This document shows positions 33,470 to 42,800 of a stretch of 64,000 nt of DNA, piece after piece; within the stretch, counting starts at the first letter, position 1, and each line of letters opens with the position of its first letter. The stretch is from Thermomicrobiales bacterium (lineage in GTDB: Bacteria; Chloroflexota; Chloroflexia; Thermomicrobiales; UBA6265): contig JAHBVL010000003.1 of the NCBI GenBank assembly GCA_019637585.1, positions 401,827 through 465,826 on the forward strand, written 5' to 3'. The position numbers and the translations under genes were made by a program. The notes under the pieces were generated by a model. That model was not told the DNA's origin. It did not search any database and was given only the letters and a program-made list of their open reading frames with translations.

Positions 33470-34390
33470 ATGCGGGAGACAATCGCCCTCCACTCCAATC
33501 TTTCGAAGGAAGCCATTCCCAGCACATCGCTATGGAGCCGGTTTCGCTCGATTCGGTGGAGGAAGAGCCCGCTGGCTCTGGTCGGCGGCACGCTTGTCCT
33601 GGTGGTCGTGACGCTCGCGCTGCTGGCGCCGCTCATAGCACCGCATGACCCGGTCAAGCAGAGCCTGTCCGCCGCCCTCCGTCCGCCATTCTGGCAATCG
33701 GGCGGCGACTTGACCCACCCGCTGGGAACGGATCAGTTTGGTCGCGATGTCTTGTCGCGCATGCTCTATGGCGCCCGCATCTCGCTCCTGATCGCCGTGC
33801 TGGCGGCACTCTGCGGCGCTATCGTCGGGGTCACGCTCGGGTTGATCTCGGGATACTATGGCGGCTGGGTAGGCGCGCTGATCATGCGTCTCGTCGATCT
33901 CAACCTCGCGTTTCCTCTGATCCTCCTGGCGCTGGCTATCGTCGCCATTCTCGGACCGAGCACCCGGGTGCTGATTCTGGTGATGACGATCACAGCCTGG
34001 ATGATCTATGCGCGGGTTGTGCGCGGGGTGACGCTCTCCCTCTCGACGCAGGAATTCGTGCAGTCGGCGCGCATCTCAGGGGCAAGCGGCGCCCGGATTC
34101 TGGTTCGCCATCTGCTTCCCAATCTGATGGCGCCGATCGTCGTGATCTGGACGTTGGAGATTGCCAGAATCATCCTGCTCGAATCGGCGCTGAGCTTTCT
34201 CGGCCTCGGTGTTCCGCCTCCCACGCCGACCTGGGGGAGAATGCTGGCGGAGGGCCGCGGGTATCTCACCCTGGCCGGCTGGATCAGCATCTTTCCGGGA
34301 CTGGCCATCATGGTGACGGTATTGGGTATCAACTTGCTGGGAGATGGAATTCGCGATCTGCTCGATCCGCGGATGCGCAAATCACTGTAA
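33470..34390 (+). CDS. ABC transporter permease (DppC/OppC family)
   Basis: The 306-aa protein carries the DppC N-terminal domain and HPLGTDQFGRDVLSRMLYGARISLLIA, the family hallmark. The EAA loop is QSARISGASGARILVRHLLPNLMAPIVV, and ALSFLGLGVPPPTPTWGRMLAEG follows. It completes the membrane channel. No ATPase (DppD/DppF) gene follows, so the importer must borrow one encoded elsewhere. Confidence 0.92.
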   Translation: MRETIALHSNLSKEAIPSTSLWSRFRSIRWRKSPLALVGGTLVLVVVTLALLAPLIAPHDPVKQSLSAALRPPFWQSGGDLTHPLGTDQFGRDVLSRMLYGARISLLIAVLAALCGAIVGVTLGLISGYYGGWVGALIMRLVDLNLAFPLILLALAIVAILGPSTRVLILVMTITAWMIYARVVRGVTLSLSTQEFVQSARISGASGARILVRHLLPNLMAPIVVIWTLEIARIILLESALSFLGLGVPPPTPTWGRMLAEGRGYLTLAGWISIFPGLAIMVTVLGINLLGDGIRDLLDPRMRKSL

Positions 34391-34447
34391 CGAATCAGGA
34401 GCGGCGGAGTTCCTGGAGAAGAACACGGGGAGAAGAGGAACAACGAG

Positions 34448-35854
34448 ATGAGTGACACGCAACTTGCCTATATGCCCGCGATCGAGGCAACGACGCGAAT
34501 CCGGCAGAAGGAACTATCCGCAGTCGAGCTAACCCAGCATCTTCTCCAGCGCATGGAAGCGCTGCAACACAAGCTCAATGCATTCACCTACATGCGTGGC
34601 GACGAGGCTATGGCAGAAGCCAAGCGCGCCGATGCGGCTGTGGGTTCCGGGGAGTCACTCCCTCCCTTGCACGGGGTGCCGATCACCATCAAAGACAACA
34701 TCGCCATGGGCGGTGCGCCGATGACAAACGGCTCACGATTGCTTCGCGACAATGTCGCGGCCAACGACGCCGTGTCGGTGGCTCGACTACGGGCCGCCGG
34801 GGCAATCATTCTCGGCCGCACCAACACGCCGGAGTTTGCCTGGCGCGGATCGACCGACAACCGCCTGTGGGGTGAAACGCGCAATCCATGGGATCTGACC
34901 AAAACCGCTGGTGGCTCGAGTGGTGGAGCGGGGGCTGCCGTGGCAGCCGGTATCGGACCGATCTCACTCGGCACCGACGGCGCCGGTTCGATTCGTATTC
35001 CGGCCAGTTTCTGCGGCATCTTCGGCATCAAGCCGTCGCTGGGACGTATACCGTTCGATGTGCCACTCGGGATGATGGAAACGGCCGCCAGCGCCGGGCC
35101 CATGTCCCGCACGGTCCGCGACGCGGCCCTGATGCTCGATGTGATGGCCGGCCCAGACGACAGAGACCGCCTCTCCCTCCCGGCCATCCCCGAATCACTG
35201 ACCACTGCCCCCGATAAACCGGTGAAGGGATTGCGCATCGCCTGGAGCCCGCACCTGACGCACATCCCGGTCGATCCCGAGGTCCTCGCTTTGGCGGCGA
35301 ATGCCGTTGAAGCCTTCCGCGAGCTCGGTTGCGTTGTCGAGGAATATGACGCCGATCTACCCGACCCGGCGCCGATCCTCGAGATCTTCTACGCCAGCGT
35401 CCAGGCAGGAGCCCATGGTCTCCGTCCGGAGAGCGAGCTGGCCGAGATGGATCCCGGTCTGGTGGCCATCGCCCAGTGGGGCAAGACACTAAGCGCCGTC
35501 GATGTGGGGCAGATGTGGTTTGCCCGAGCGCGATACTGGGATCAGATTCGCAAGATCTACGAGCGATACGACGTCCTGGTGACACCGACGATCTCCTGCC
35601 CACCGTTCGAACTGGGCATCGTCGGCCCCACCGAGGTCGCCGGCGAACCGGTGATTCACCTGGGATGGTCGCTTGCCTATCCGTTCAATCTGACTGGTCA
35701 GCCGGCGGCATCGATCCCGTGCGGATTCACCACGAGCGGTTTGCCGGTCGGTCTGCAGATCGTCGGCAATCGGCACGACGACGCCGGTGTACTGCAGTTC
35801 GCCGCGGCGTTCGAGTCAGCTCGCCCATGGAGTGACAAGATTCCGTCACTCTAA
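34448..35854 (+). CDS. Amidase (amidase signature family)
   Basis: The 468-aa protein has the catalytic Lys in PITIKDNIAMGG, the Ser-rich signature TAGGSSGGAGAAVAAGIGPISLGTDGAGSIRIPASFCG with the cis-Ser and nucleophile Ser, and the GatA-like C-terminus PAASIPCGFTTSGLPVGLQIVG. Such enzymes hydrolyse amides to acid plus ammonia. Placement after the peptide-type transporter suggests that an imported amide or peptide-derived compound is deaminated for nitrogen; no GatB or GatC is present, so a tRNA amidotransferase role is unlikely. Confidence 0.9.
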   Translation: MSDTQLAYMPAIEATTRIRQKELSAVELTQHLLQRMEALQHKLNAFTYMRGDEAMAEAKRADAAVGSGESLPPLHGVPITIKDNIAMGGAPMTNGSRLLRDNVAANDAVSVARLRAAGAIILGRTNTPEFAWRGSTDNRLWGETRNPWDLTKTAGGSSGGAGAAVAAGIGPISLGTDGAGSIRIPASFCGIFGIKPSLGRIPFDVPLGMMETAASAGPMSRTVRDAALMLDVMAGPDDRDRLSLPAIPESLTTAPDKPVKGLRIAWSPHLTHIPVDPEVLALAANAVEAFRELGCVVEEYDADLPDPAPILEIFYASVQAGAHGLRPESELAEMDPGLVAIAQWGKTLSAVDVGQMWFARARYWDQIRKIYERYDVLVTPTISCPPFELGIVGPTEVAGEPVIHLGWSLAYPFNLTGQPAASIPCGFTTSGLPVGLQIVGNRHDDAGVLQFAAAFESARPWSDKIPSL

Positions 35855-35867
35855 CCGGGCGGGAGTG

Positions 35868-36326
35868 TCACAGCGCGCGAATCACCACCACACCGGCAAC
35901 GACCATTGCCACGCCGAGCAGGCGAGTGGGTGAAATCTCGTGCTGTGGCACGCCCAGCCATCCGAAATGATCGAACAGCAGCGCGCACACCATCTGACCG
36001 AAGAGAACGATGGAAAACGCAACGGCGCTTCCCAACCGCTGAACGAGGACAACGCTCATCGCCACGTAGACGGCGCCTAGCAACCCACCCGTCCAGATCC
36101 ACCAGGGTTCGCTGCGCAGCTGCGATGCCGAAATCGTGACTGGCTTCATCGTCACCAGCAGGAAGACCGCCAGACCGAGGGTGGAAACCGCGGTCGAGAT
36201 CAATGCGGCCTGCGCCGCGCCTCCTACACGCCAGCGCAGCTGGCCATTGATCGCCGGCTGGATCGCCATGAATGACCCCAGCAGAATCGCCACTCCCACC
36301 AAAAACCAGAAGGACACGCGGCTCAC
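35868..36326 (-). CDS. DMT-family transporter (DUF606/YdcZ-like)
   Basis: The 152-aa protein has about five hydrophobic segments. Typical DUF606 sequence is visible: LGSFMAIQPAINGQLRWRVGGAAQAALIS and LGAVYVAMSVVLVQRLGSAVAFSIVLFGQM, with a C-terminal HEISPTRLLGVAMVVAGVVV. GTG 36326 is chosen because GAGGAG precedes it. Five-helix halves of this family usually work as dimers or pairs; the substrate is unknown. Confidence 0.82.
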   Translation of the reverse strand: MSRVSFWFLVGVAILLGSFMAIQPAINGQLRWRVGGAAQAALISTAVSTLGLAVFLLVTMKPVTISASQLRSEPWWIWTGGLLGAVYVAMSVVLVQRLGSAVAFSIVLFGQMVCALLFDHFGWLGVPQHEISPTRLLGVAMVVAGVVVIRAL

Positions 36327-36381
36327 CTCACTCTCCTCGCTCTTCGGTGGGTTGTCGCGCTGGTCCGCCGGGCCGGCGCGT

Positions 36382-38061
36382 TCACCCAGTTCCAGACCGC
36401 ATTCGGTTGGCCTGTCGCGCTGATTCTCCGAAGATTGCGACGTGAGCGCAATAGGCAAGGTGAAGGCGCAGCCGAACTTCGGGGTCGTCAAGGTCGAGAC
36501 CGGAGAGATCCTGTATTCGCTGGAGCCGGTAGAGCACCGTATTGCGATGTACGCCGAGAATCGCGGCCGCTTCCTTTGGTCCGCACCGCCCCTCGAAAAA
36601 TGCGCCCAGCGTTTTCACGAGCTCCGCATTGTGCTCCTGGTCATAGGCGAGCAGCACGCCAAGTGAATCGTCGTGGAAATCCCGCAGATCGGGCAGATCG
36701 CGAGCCGCAAACAGCAACCGGTAGATACCGAGATCGCCAAACCGGGTTGCGTTGCCCGATCCATTCAACCGGCGTCCAATGTTCAACGCCTGCCGTGCTT
36801 CCTGGTGCGATTTCCTGATCCCTTCCGGACCGGCGTGGACACTGCCAATTCCAGCAGAAACCGGTACGCCGAGCGTCGATCTGGTTCGTCGCTCCAGATC
36901 GGCAAAGAGCCGTTCTGATTCCGTAACAGCGTCGCTCACATCCTCGAGCGGCAGAATGATCTCGGCGTGGTTGTTCCGGTATCGCCAGAGCACCGGCAAC
37001 TCCCGGCGATCGAGCGCTTCCTCGAATGCCGAGATCGCGTCGATGCGCTCGCCCCGATTGGGAACCTGCGCATTCCGGTCGACCCTGACCACGATGGCGA
37101 TATGGGGTCCATCCAGGTTGTACCCGAGGAGCCGGGCCTGATGCAGGAGCGACACCTCGCTGCGCAGCGCGCCGTCGAGGATCTCGTCGAGCACATTGAG
37201 CTCGAGTTCCTGACGGGCAATGGCCGCTGCCCGCTCCCTGGCCATCACCACCGCGCATGCGGCCGCTCCCCGCGACGCCAGCGCGGTGATCGACGGGGGC
37301 GCGGTGTTGCCGCTGAGCACGATCGACAGCACCCCGAGGAGACCGTCACGCCCGATGATCGGCGAAACCACCCGTCGCGATCTCTCATCCCAGTCGAGCA
37401 ATGTCGTCGGTGGTTCGGCGGGGCTGGCCGCGGCCGCCGTACGAAGCCAGGCCATCACTCCGGGGCGGCCCCGTTCCAGTGTCGGCAGCAGTCGCGAGGT
37501 GGTGGGGACCTGACCGGTGGGGCTGGTCATCGCCAGCAGACGACCGTCGCGCGCTTCAATGACGACATCCAGACTGGCCATTTCCGACAATGACGCGGCC
37601 AGATCGGGCAACGACTCTCCCGCGATCGCCTGCTCCATCAGTCGCCGCCCGGCGTCATTGCTCAATCGCTGGGCATCCCGTTTTCGCTCCGCGATGAGGT
37701 GCGCCGCTTCCCGTTCCAGGAGCGCCAGATCGGCGTCCGCTGGAAGCTGCAGCAGCGGAATGCCGAACTCGTCCGCCGCCTGCCGGGCCGGCGCCGATGG
37801 CTTGCCGGCGAAGGCGATGGCCGCCACGCCAAAAGCCGAGAGCTGCCGAACCGCCGCGTCGAGCGTCAGGCGTTGATCGAGACTGGTCAGCGCTTTCTGC
37901 GTGAGGAGCACCAGTTCTCCGCCGCTCAGGTGATCGAACGCCGGCGCGCTGGGACGCGGCCGGGTCGCCCAGGAGACCTCGATGTCGACGGCTCCCTGCC
38001 CGGCGACAACCGCGGTCTGGGAAGGCAGCGCCTGTTCGATCAGGTCGGCAACGGTGATCAC
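36382..38061 (-). CDS. PucR family transcriptional regulator
   Basis: The 559-aa protein has an N-terminal PucR sensor domain (residues about 1-120, ITVADLIEQALPSQTAVVAGQGAVD), a central GAF/GGDEF-like region, and a C-terminal HTH_30 helix-turn-helix, KEAAAILGVHRNTVLYRLQRIQDLSGLDLDDPEVRLRLHLA. PucR proteins control purine, polyamine, proline or amino-sugar catabolism. It follows the glutamine synthetase-like gene by 9 nt, so the two are probably co-transcribed and the regulator is likely to act on it. Confidence 0.9.
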   Translation of the reverse strand: MITVADLIEQALPSQTAVVAGQGAVDIEVSWATRPRPSAPAFDHLSGGELVLLTQKALTSLDQRLTLDAAVRQLSAFGVAAIAFAGKPSAPARQAADEFGIPLLQLPADADLALLEREAAHLIAERKRDAQRLSNDAGRRLMEQAIAGESLPDLAASLSEMASLDVVIEARDGRLLAMTSPTGQVPTTSRLLPTLERGRPGVMAWLRTAAAASPAEPPTTLLDWDERSRRVVSPIIGRDGLLGVLSIVLSGNTAPPSITALASRGAAACAVVMARERAAAIARQELELNVLDEILDGALRSEVSLLHQARLLGYNLDGPHIAIVVRVDRNAQVPNRGERIDAISAFEEALDRRELPVLWRYRNNHAEIILPLEDVSDAVTESERLFADLERRTRSTLGVPVSAGIGSVHAGPEGIRKSHQEARQALNIGRRLNGSGNATRFGDLGIYRLLFAARDLPDLRDFHDDSLGVLLAYDQEHNAELVKTLGAFFEGRCGPKEAAAILGVHRNTVLYRLQRIQDLSGLDLDDPEVRLRLHLAYCAHVAIFGESARQANRMRSGTG

Positions 38062-38070
38062 AGCGCCAGC

Positions 38071-39483
38071 TCAGGCATCGCCATAGCGAATATGCTCCCA
38101 GGGACTGACGCTCGATCGATACTCATCCCATTCTGTTTTTTTCACGGTCAGAAGCTGATCGGAGATGTAGGAGCCGAGCGCGCTCTGCACCACCACGTCC
38201 TGGGAGTAGGCCTGAATCGCCTCCCCGAGGGTGGCGGGCAACCGGGGCACCCCGATACGCTGCAGTCCTTCGTCGTCATACGAGCCGAAACTCTCCTCCA
38301 GCGGTTCCGGAGGCTGCTCCCCCCGCCTGATCCCTTCCATGGTCATGGCCAGCACCACCGACAGCGCCAGATAGGGATTGGCCATAGGGTCGGGCGAGCG
38401 GAGCTCCAGCGCCGCTCGCTCGCCCTCTCTCCAGGTCGGCACCCGGAGCATCGACCCATGACTGACATGCGCCCAGGACGCATGCCGCGGCGCCCGGTGC
38501 CCCGCATTGAGCCGCTTGTAGGAGTTCACCGTCGGGCAGAGGATGACGCTCATTCCCGCCGCATGAGCGAGCTGTCCGGCCATGGCGCTGTACGCCCATT
38601 CCGACAACCCTCCCGACTGATCGATCAGCAAATCGGACCCATCGATCCGCCGAAAGCGCTGGAAGATATGCATGCCGGAACCAGGGGCGTCTGTGAAGGG
38701 CTTGGCCATGAACATCGCCCGCAGCCCATTCCGCTGCGCGATCGTCCGCACGATGTGGCGCACCATCATCAGCTGGTCGGCCATCTGCAGCGCACCAGCC
38801 GGGAGAAGATCGAGCTCTTCCTGCCCTGGCCCGGTTTCGTGATGCGCACCCCCCACACCGATGCCGATCGCCTGAAGTGCCGTCACCACAGCATCCCGGG
38901 TGCGCGAAACCGCGTCCTCGCCGACATCGAAATACCCGGCCGCATCGCGGGCCGGCGAAGGAGCCGCCAACTCTCCCCGCACCAGGTAGAACTCGATCTC
39001 GACACCGACATCGAACTCGACGCCTTCCTCCCGGGCCAGATCGACCTGCCTGATGAGCAACGACCGTGGATCCCCATCGAATGGTTCACCATCCTGCCGG
39101 AGTACGGAGCAGCAGAGTCTGGCGCGCCGTTCCCGGTGTTCATCACCCGGCACGATCAGCAACGTTCCCAGATCGGGAGCGAGCAGGAGATCGAGCTCCA
39201 CCCGCCGCAATCCGCCCATCACGGCCGACCCATCGAATCGGTAGCCCGTTTGCATCGCCCGGCTGAGGTGGCCCGCGGGAATCGTCAGCGCTTTGGCCCC
39301 GCCGGCGATATCACTGAAGACAAGATCGACGAGCTCGATACGCTCAGCCGTCAGTTTCTCCACCACGCTGAGTCGCGGAGACACCTCCTGATCCACCCAG
39401 ATTGAACCGCTCGTTGATTCCACGCTTTTCTCTGCCTCTTTGGCTCTCGCGACTAATCGACCCGCCGCCGCTGGTGCACTCAC
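38071..39483 (-). CDS. Glutamine synthetase-like ligase (divergent, gamma-glutamyl-amine ligase type)
   Basis: The 470-aa protein keeps the metal-binding GVEIEFYLV (two Glu), ETGPGQEELDL, GSGMH and ELRSPDPMANPYLAL motifs of the GlnA fold. The canonical HxH reads HIF, and the Asn-Arg-Ser-Ala active-site stretch reads Ser-His-Gly-Ser (SHGSMLRVP). These changes suggest a non-ammonia amine acceptor, as in gamma-glutamylpolyamine synthetases, rather than classical GS. The start is GTG 39483, but a downstream start is possible because the first about 25 residues are poorly conserved. It is divergent from glutamate synthase. Confidence 0.82.
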   Translation of the reverse strand: MSAPAAAGRLVARAKEAEKSVESTSGSIWVDQEVSPRLSVVEKLTAERIELVDLVFSDIAGGAKALTIPAGHLSRAMQTGYRFDGSAVMGGLRRVELDLLLAPDLGTLLIVPGDEHRERRARLCCSVLRQDGEPFDGDPRSLLIRQVDLAREEGVEFDVGVEIEFYLVRGELAAPSPARDAAGYFDVGEDAVSRTRDAVVTALQAIGIGVGGAHHETGPGQEELDLLPAGALQMADQLMMVRHIVRTIAQRNGLRAMFMAKPFTDAPGSGMHIFQRFRRIDGSDLLIDQSGGLSEWAYSAMAGQLAHAAGMSVILCPTVNSYKRLNAGHRAPRHASWAHVSHGSMLRVPTWREGERAALELRSPDPMANPYLALSVVLAMTMEGIRRGEQPPEPLEESFGSYDDEGLQRIGVPRLPATLGEAIQAYSQDVVVQSALGSYISDQLLTVKKTEWDEYRSSVSPWEHIRYGDA

Positions 39484-39897
39484 CCGGTTGACTGCACCTG
39501 ATCCCGGCCTGACTGTGGTGACAGGCAGGCACGAATCGTTGACCCTATGATCGACTCACGCCATCAATACGCCCGTTCATGGATGAAAACGCCATTCCAT
39601 GCCCAGTGCAGTAGAACAATAGCGTTTTTTAGATGTTCAGCACAAACCATGGGCCACTTCCTGCTGCATCGCGAACCTTTACCCCGATTCGCCCCCCCTC
39701 CTAGACTTAAGGATGCCCACGTGAGCAACGTCGCTCAACGCGTCACTTCCGAGTGAACCTCTCCCATTTCAGCGGCGGGAAGGTCACTCCGGTGTCGAGG
39801 GAGTTCTCGATCCAGAGACACAGTTCTCGCTTCGTATCGAGAGCACGAACGGAAATCGATCCGGCACAGGTCACGAACAATGAAGGGAAGGGCCGCC
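39484..39897. other. Divergent region upstream of gltB
   Basis: This 414-nt region lies between the GS-like gene and gltB. A GTG-led short frame at 39721-39756 encodes 11 residues (SNVAQRVTSE after Met) before the gltB start and could be a leader peptide, but this is speculative. No riboswitch, tRNA or known operator was recognised. Confidence 0.4.
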
Positions 39898-42800
39898 ATG
39901 AGCCCAACAGCAGCGCCCACATCGAACCAGCAATTCGGTCTCTACGATCCTGCGTACGAGCACGACAGCTGCGGTGTTGGACTCGTCGCCAAAATCGATG
40001 GGACGCCCTCTCGCCACATTGTCGAGCTGGCGCTCGGTGGTTTGGTCAATCTCACCCATCGCGGTGGTGTCGGGGCCGACGAGCGAACTGGTGATGGCGC
40101 CGGCGTTCTGACCCAGATTCCCCACCAGCTCTTTGCGGCCGAGTTGAAGTCTGCCGGCACTGAGCTGACCGCGGGCGACTATGGCGTAGCGATGCTCTTT
40201 CTCCCCACGCAACCGTCTCTCACCGCATCGGCGCTCCTTCTGGTCGAGCGGGCAACCGCGGACGCAGGGCTGACGCTGCTCCACTGGCGAGATGTACCGG
40301 TGGAACCCGAGGTGCTCGGCCGCATCGCCGCCGAAACCCAGCCGGGCATTGCCCAGATCTTCATTCAACGACCAAATGAGCGTTCCGCCGAGGAGTTCGA
40401 GCGGGACCTGATGTTGCTACGGAAATCGATCGAACGCGCGGCCGAAACGGCACAGCTCGACGATCTCTATGTCGTCTCCTGCTCTGCCCGCACCATCATC
40501 TACAAGGGGTTCTGCCTGCCGGAGGACCTGGCGGCCTTCTATCCCGATCTTCGCAACCCCTGGTACGCCAGCGCCATCGCGCTCTTCCACCAGCGCTACA
40601 GCACAAACACCCTGCCGACCTGGGCCATGGCTCAGCCATTCCGGTTCATCGCCCACAACGGCGAGATCAACACCGTCCAGGGCAACCGCAACTGGATGCA
40701 AGCACGGTCGTCGTCGATTCGGTATGAAGGAGGCGCCGGACCGGACGAGCTGGCGCCAATCGTCAGCATGACCGGATCGGACTCCGCCAGCTTCGACAAC
40801 GTTGTCGAGCTGCTCTGTCACGGAGGCAGGTCTCTGCCCCATGCCATGATGATGATGGTCCCAGAGCCCTGGGAACAGCTGCCGGAAATGCCGGCCCAGC
40901 GACGCGCGTTCTACGACTATCACGCTGGACTCATGGAGCAGTGGGATGGTCCCGCCGCCATGGCCTTCACCGACGGTGTCGTGGCCGGCGCCACGCTCGA
41001 CCGCAACGGTTTGCGTCCGCTCCGCTATGCGATCACCAGCGATGGTCTGCTGATCGCCGGCTCGGAAGCGGGCACTGTCGCCGTTGACCAGTCGACGATC
41101 GTGGAAAAGGGCCGCCTCGGACCCGGTCAGATGGTGGTCGTCGACACGACGCGGAATCTGGTGCTGCGCAATCAGGAAATCAAGGACGAGACTGCCGCTC
41201 GCGCGCCCTACGGTGAATGGCTGGCCAGTCATCGTCTCCCGCTGCCAAACAATGACGAAGCTTGGTCGACATCAGCCGTTGACGCCCTCTCGTCGGTCCA
41301 GCGCGTCTTTGGCTACTCGGGAGAAGACGCCCGTCTGATCGTCAATCCGATGGCTGGCGAATCGAAAGAACCCACCTGGTCGATGGGCGACGACGCCCCG
41401 CTGGCGGTGCTATCCGAACAACCGCGGCCGCTCTCCGCCTATTTCCGGCAGCGGTTCGCCCAGGTCACCAATCCGCCCATCGATTCACTGCGTGAGAAAA
41501 AGATCATGGCCCTCGACGCCTTCGTCGGTGCGCGAGGCAATATTCTCGACGAAAAACCGGAAGCGGCGCGTTTGGTCCATCTTCCCTCGCCACTCCTGTC
41601 CGAAACGCAGCTGCGATCGCTCCAGGATGGTTCAGCCGGCTTGCCAGCAGCGACCGTCAGCACCCTCTTCCTCATCGACACGGCAGCGTCGCCAGGAGCG
41701 ACGCTCGGCGCGGCACTCGATCGGGTGGTCGCCGGTGCAACAGCGGCAGTGGAACAGGGCGCTCAGGTGCTTGTGCTCACCGACAGGGGCGTCGATGAGA
41801 ACTCGGCTCCCATGCCCATGCTCCTCGCCGCGGCCACAGTCCATCACGAGCTCATCCGGCTCGGACTGCGAATGCAGACCGATATCGTCTGCGAAACCGG
41901 CGAAGTCTGGGATGTCCATCACTTGGCCTGTCTCATCGGATTCGGCGTCGCCGCGGTTCATCCCTATCTGGCACTGCAGGCGGCCGGCAACCTCTCCGGC
42001 AGCCGCGGATTCGAGGAGATCACGCCCGAAGCACTGCAGGCGAACTACATCAAGGCGCTCGAGTATGGGTTCCTCAAAGTCTGCTCCAAGATGGGAATCT
42101 CCACGGCGTCCGGTTACCGCGGAGCGCAGATCTTCGAAGCCATCGGGGTTAGCCAGGAGATCATCGACCGGTCATTTGCCGGCACGCCCTCTCGACTGGG
42201 CGGGATCGGCTTCAAAGAGATCGAGGGTGATGTTCTGCGACGGCACCAGAGCGCCTGGGAGAATCCCGCCGCCAAACTGCCCGATCCCGGATTCGTCCGG
42301 TTCCGCAAGGATGGTGAATCGCACGCATTCAATCCGACGACGGTCAAGGCGCTTCAGGCCGCCGCAATCAGCAACGACCGTGCCGATTACGAAACCTATC
42401 GCGAGCTGGTTCGCCAGCATCCCATCACCGCGATCCGCGATCTGATGCGCATCAAGCCAGCTGGATCGCCGATTCCGGTCGACGACGTCGAATCGGTGCA
42501 GGAGATCGCCTCTCGCTTCGTCGTGACTGCCATGTCACTCGGCGCGCTGAGCCCGGAGGCATACCGCGTGCTGGCGATCGGCATGAATCGCGTCGGCGGC
42601 CGCAGCAACTCGGGTGAAGGTGGCGAAGACCCGAACTGGTATGACGAACCAGGTCCGGACGTGGCGCACAGCAAGATCAAGCAGGTTGCCTCCGGACGAT
42701 TTGGCGTCACCGCGCGCTACCTGGCCAAAGCGACCGAGCTCGAAATCAAGATGGCCCAGGGATCGAAACCCGGTGAAGGGGGACAGCTGCCCGGACACAA

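Noticed and set aside
39484-39897. Riboswitch or tRNA upstream of gltB
   Set aside because: No conserved riboswitch core, T-box or tRNA fold could be recognised by eye.
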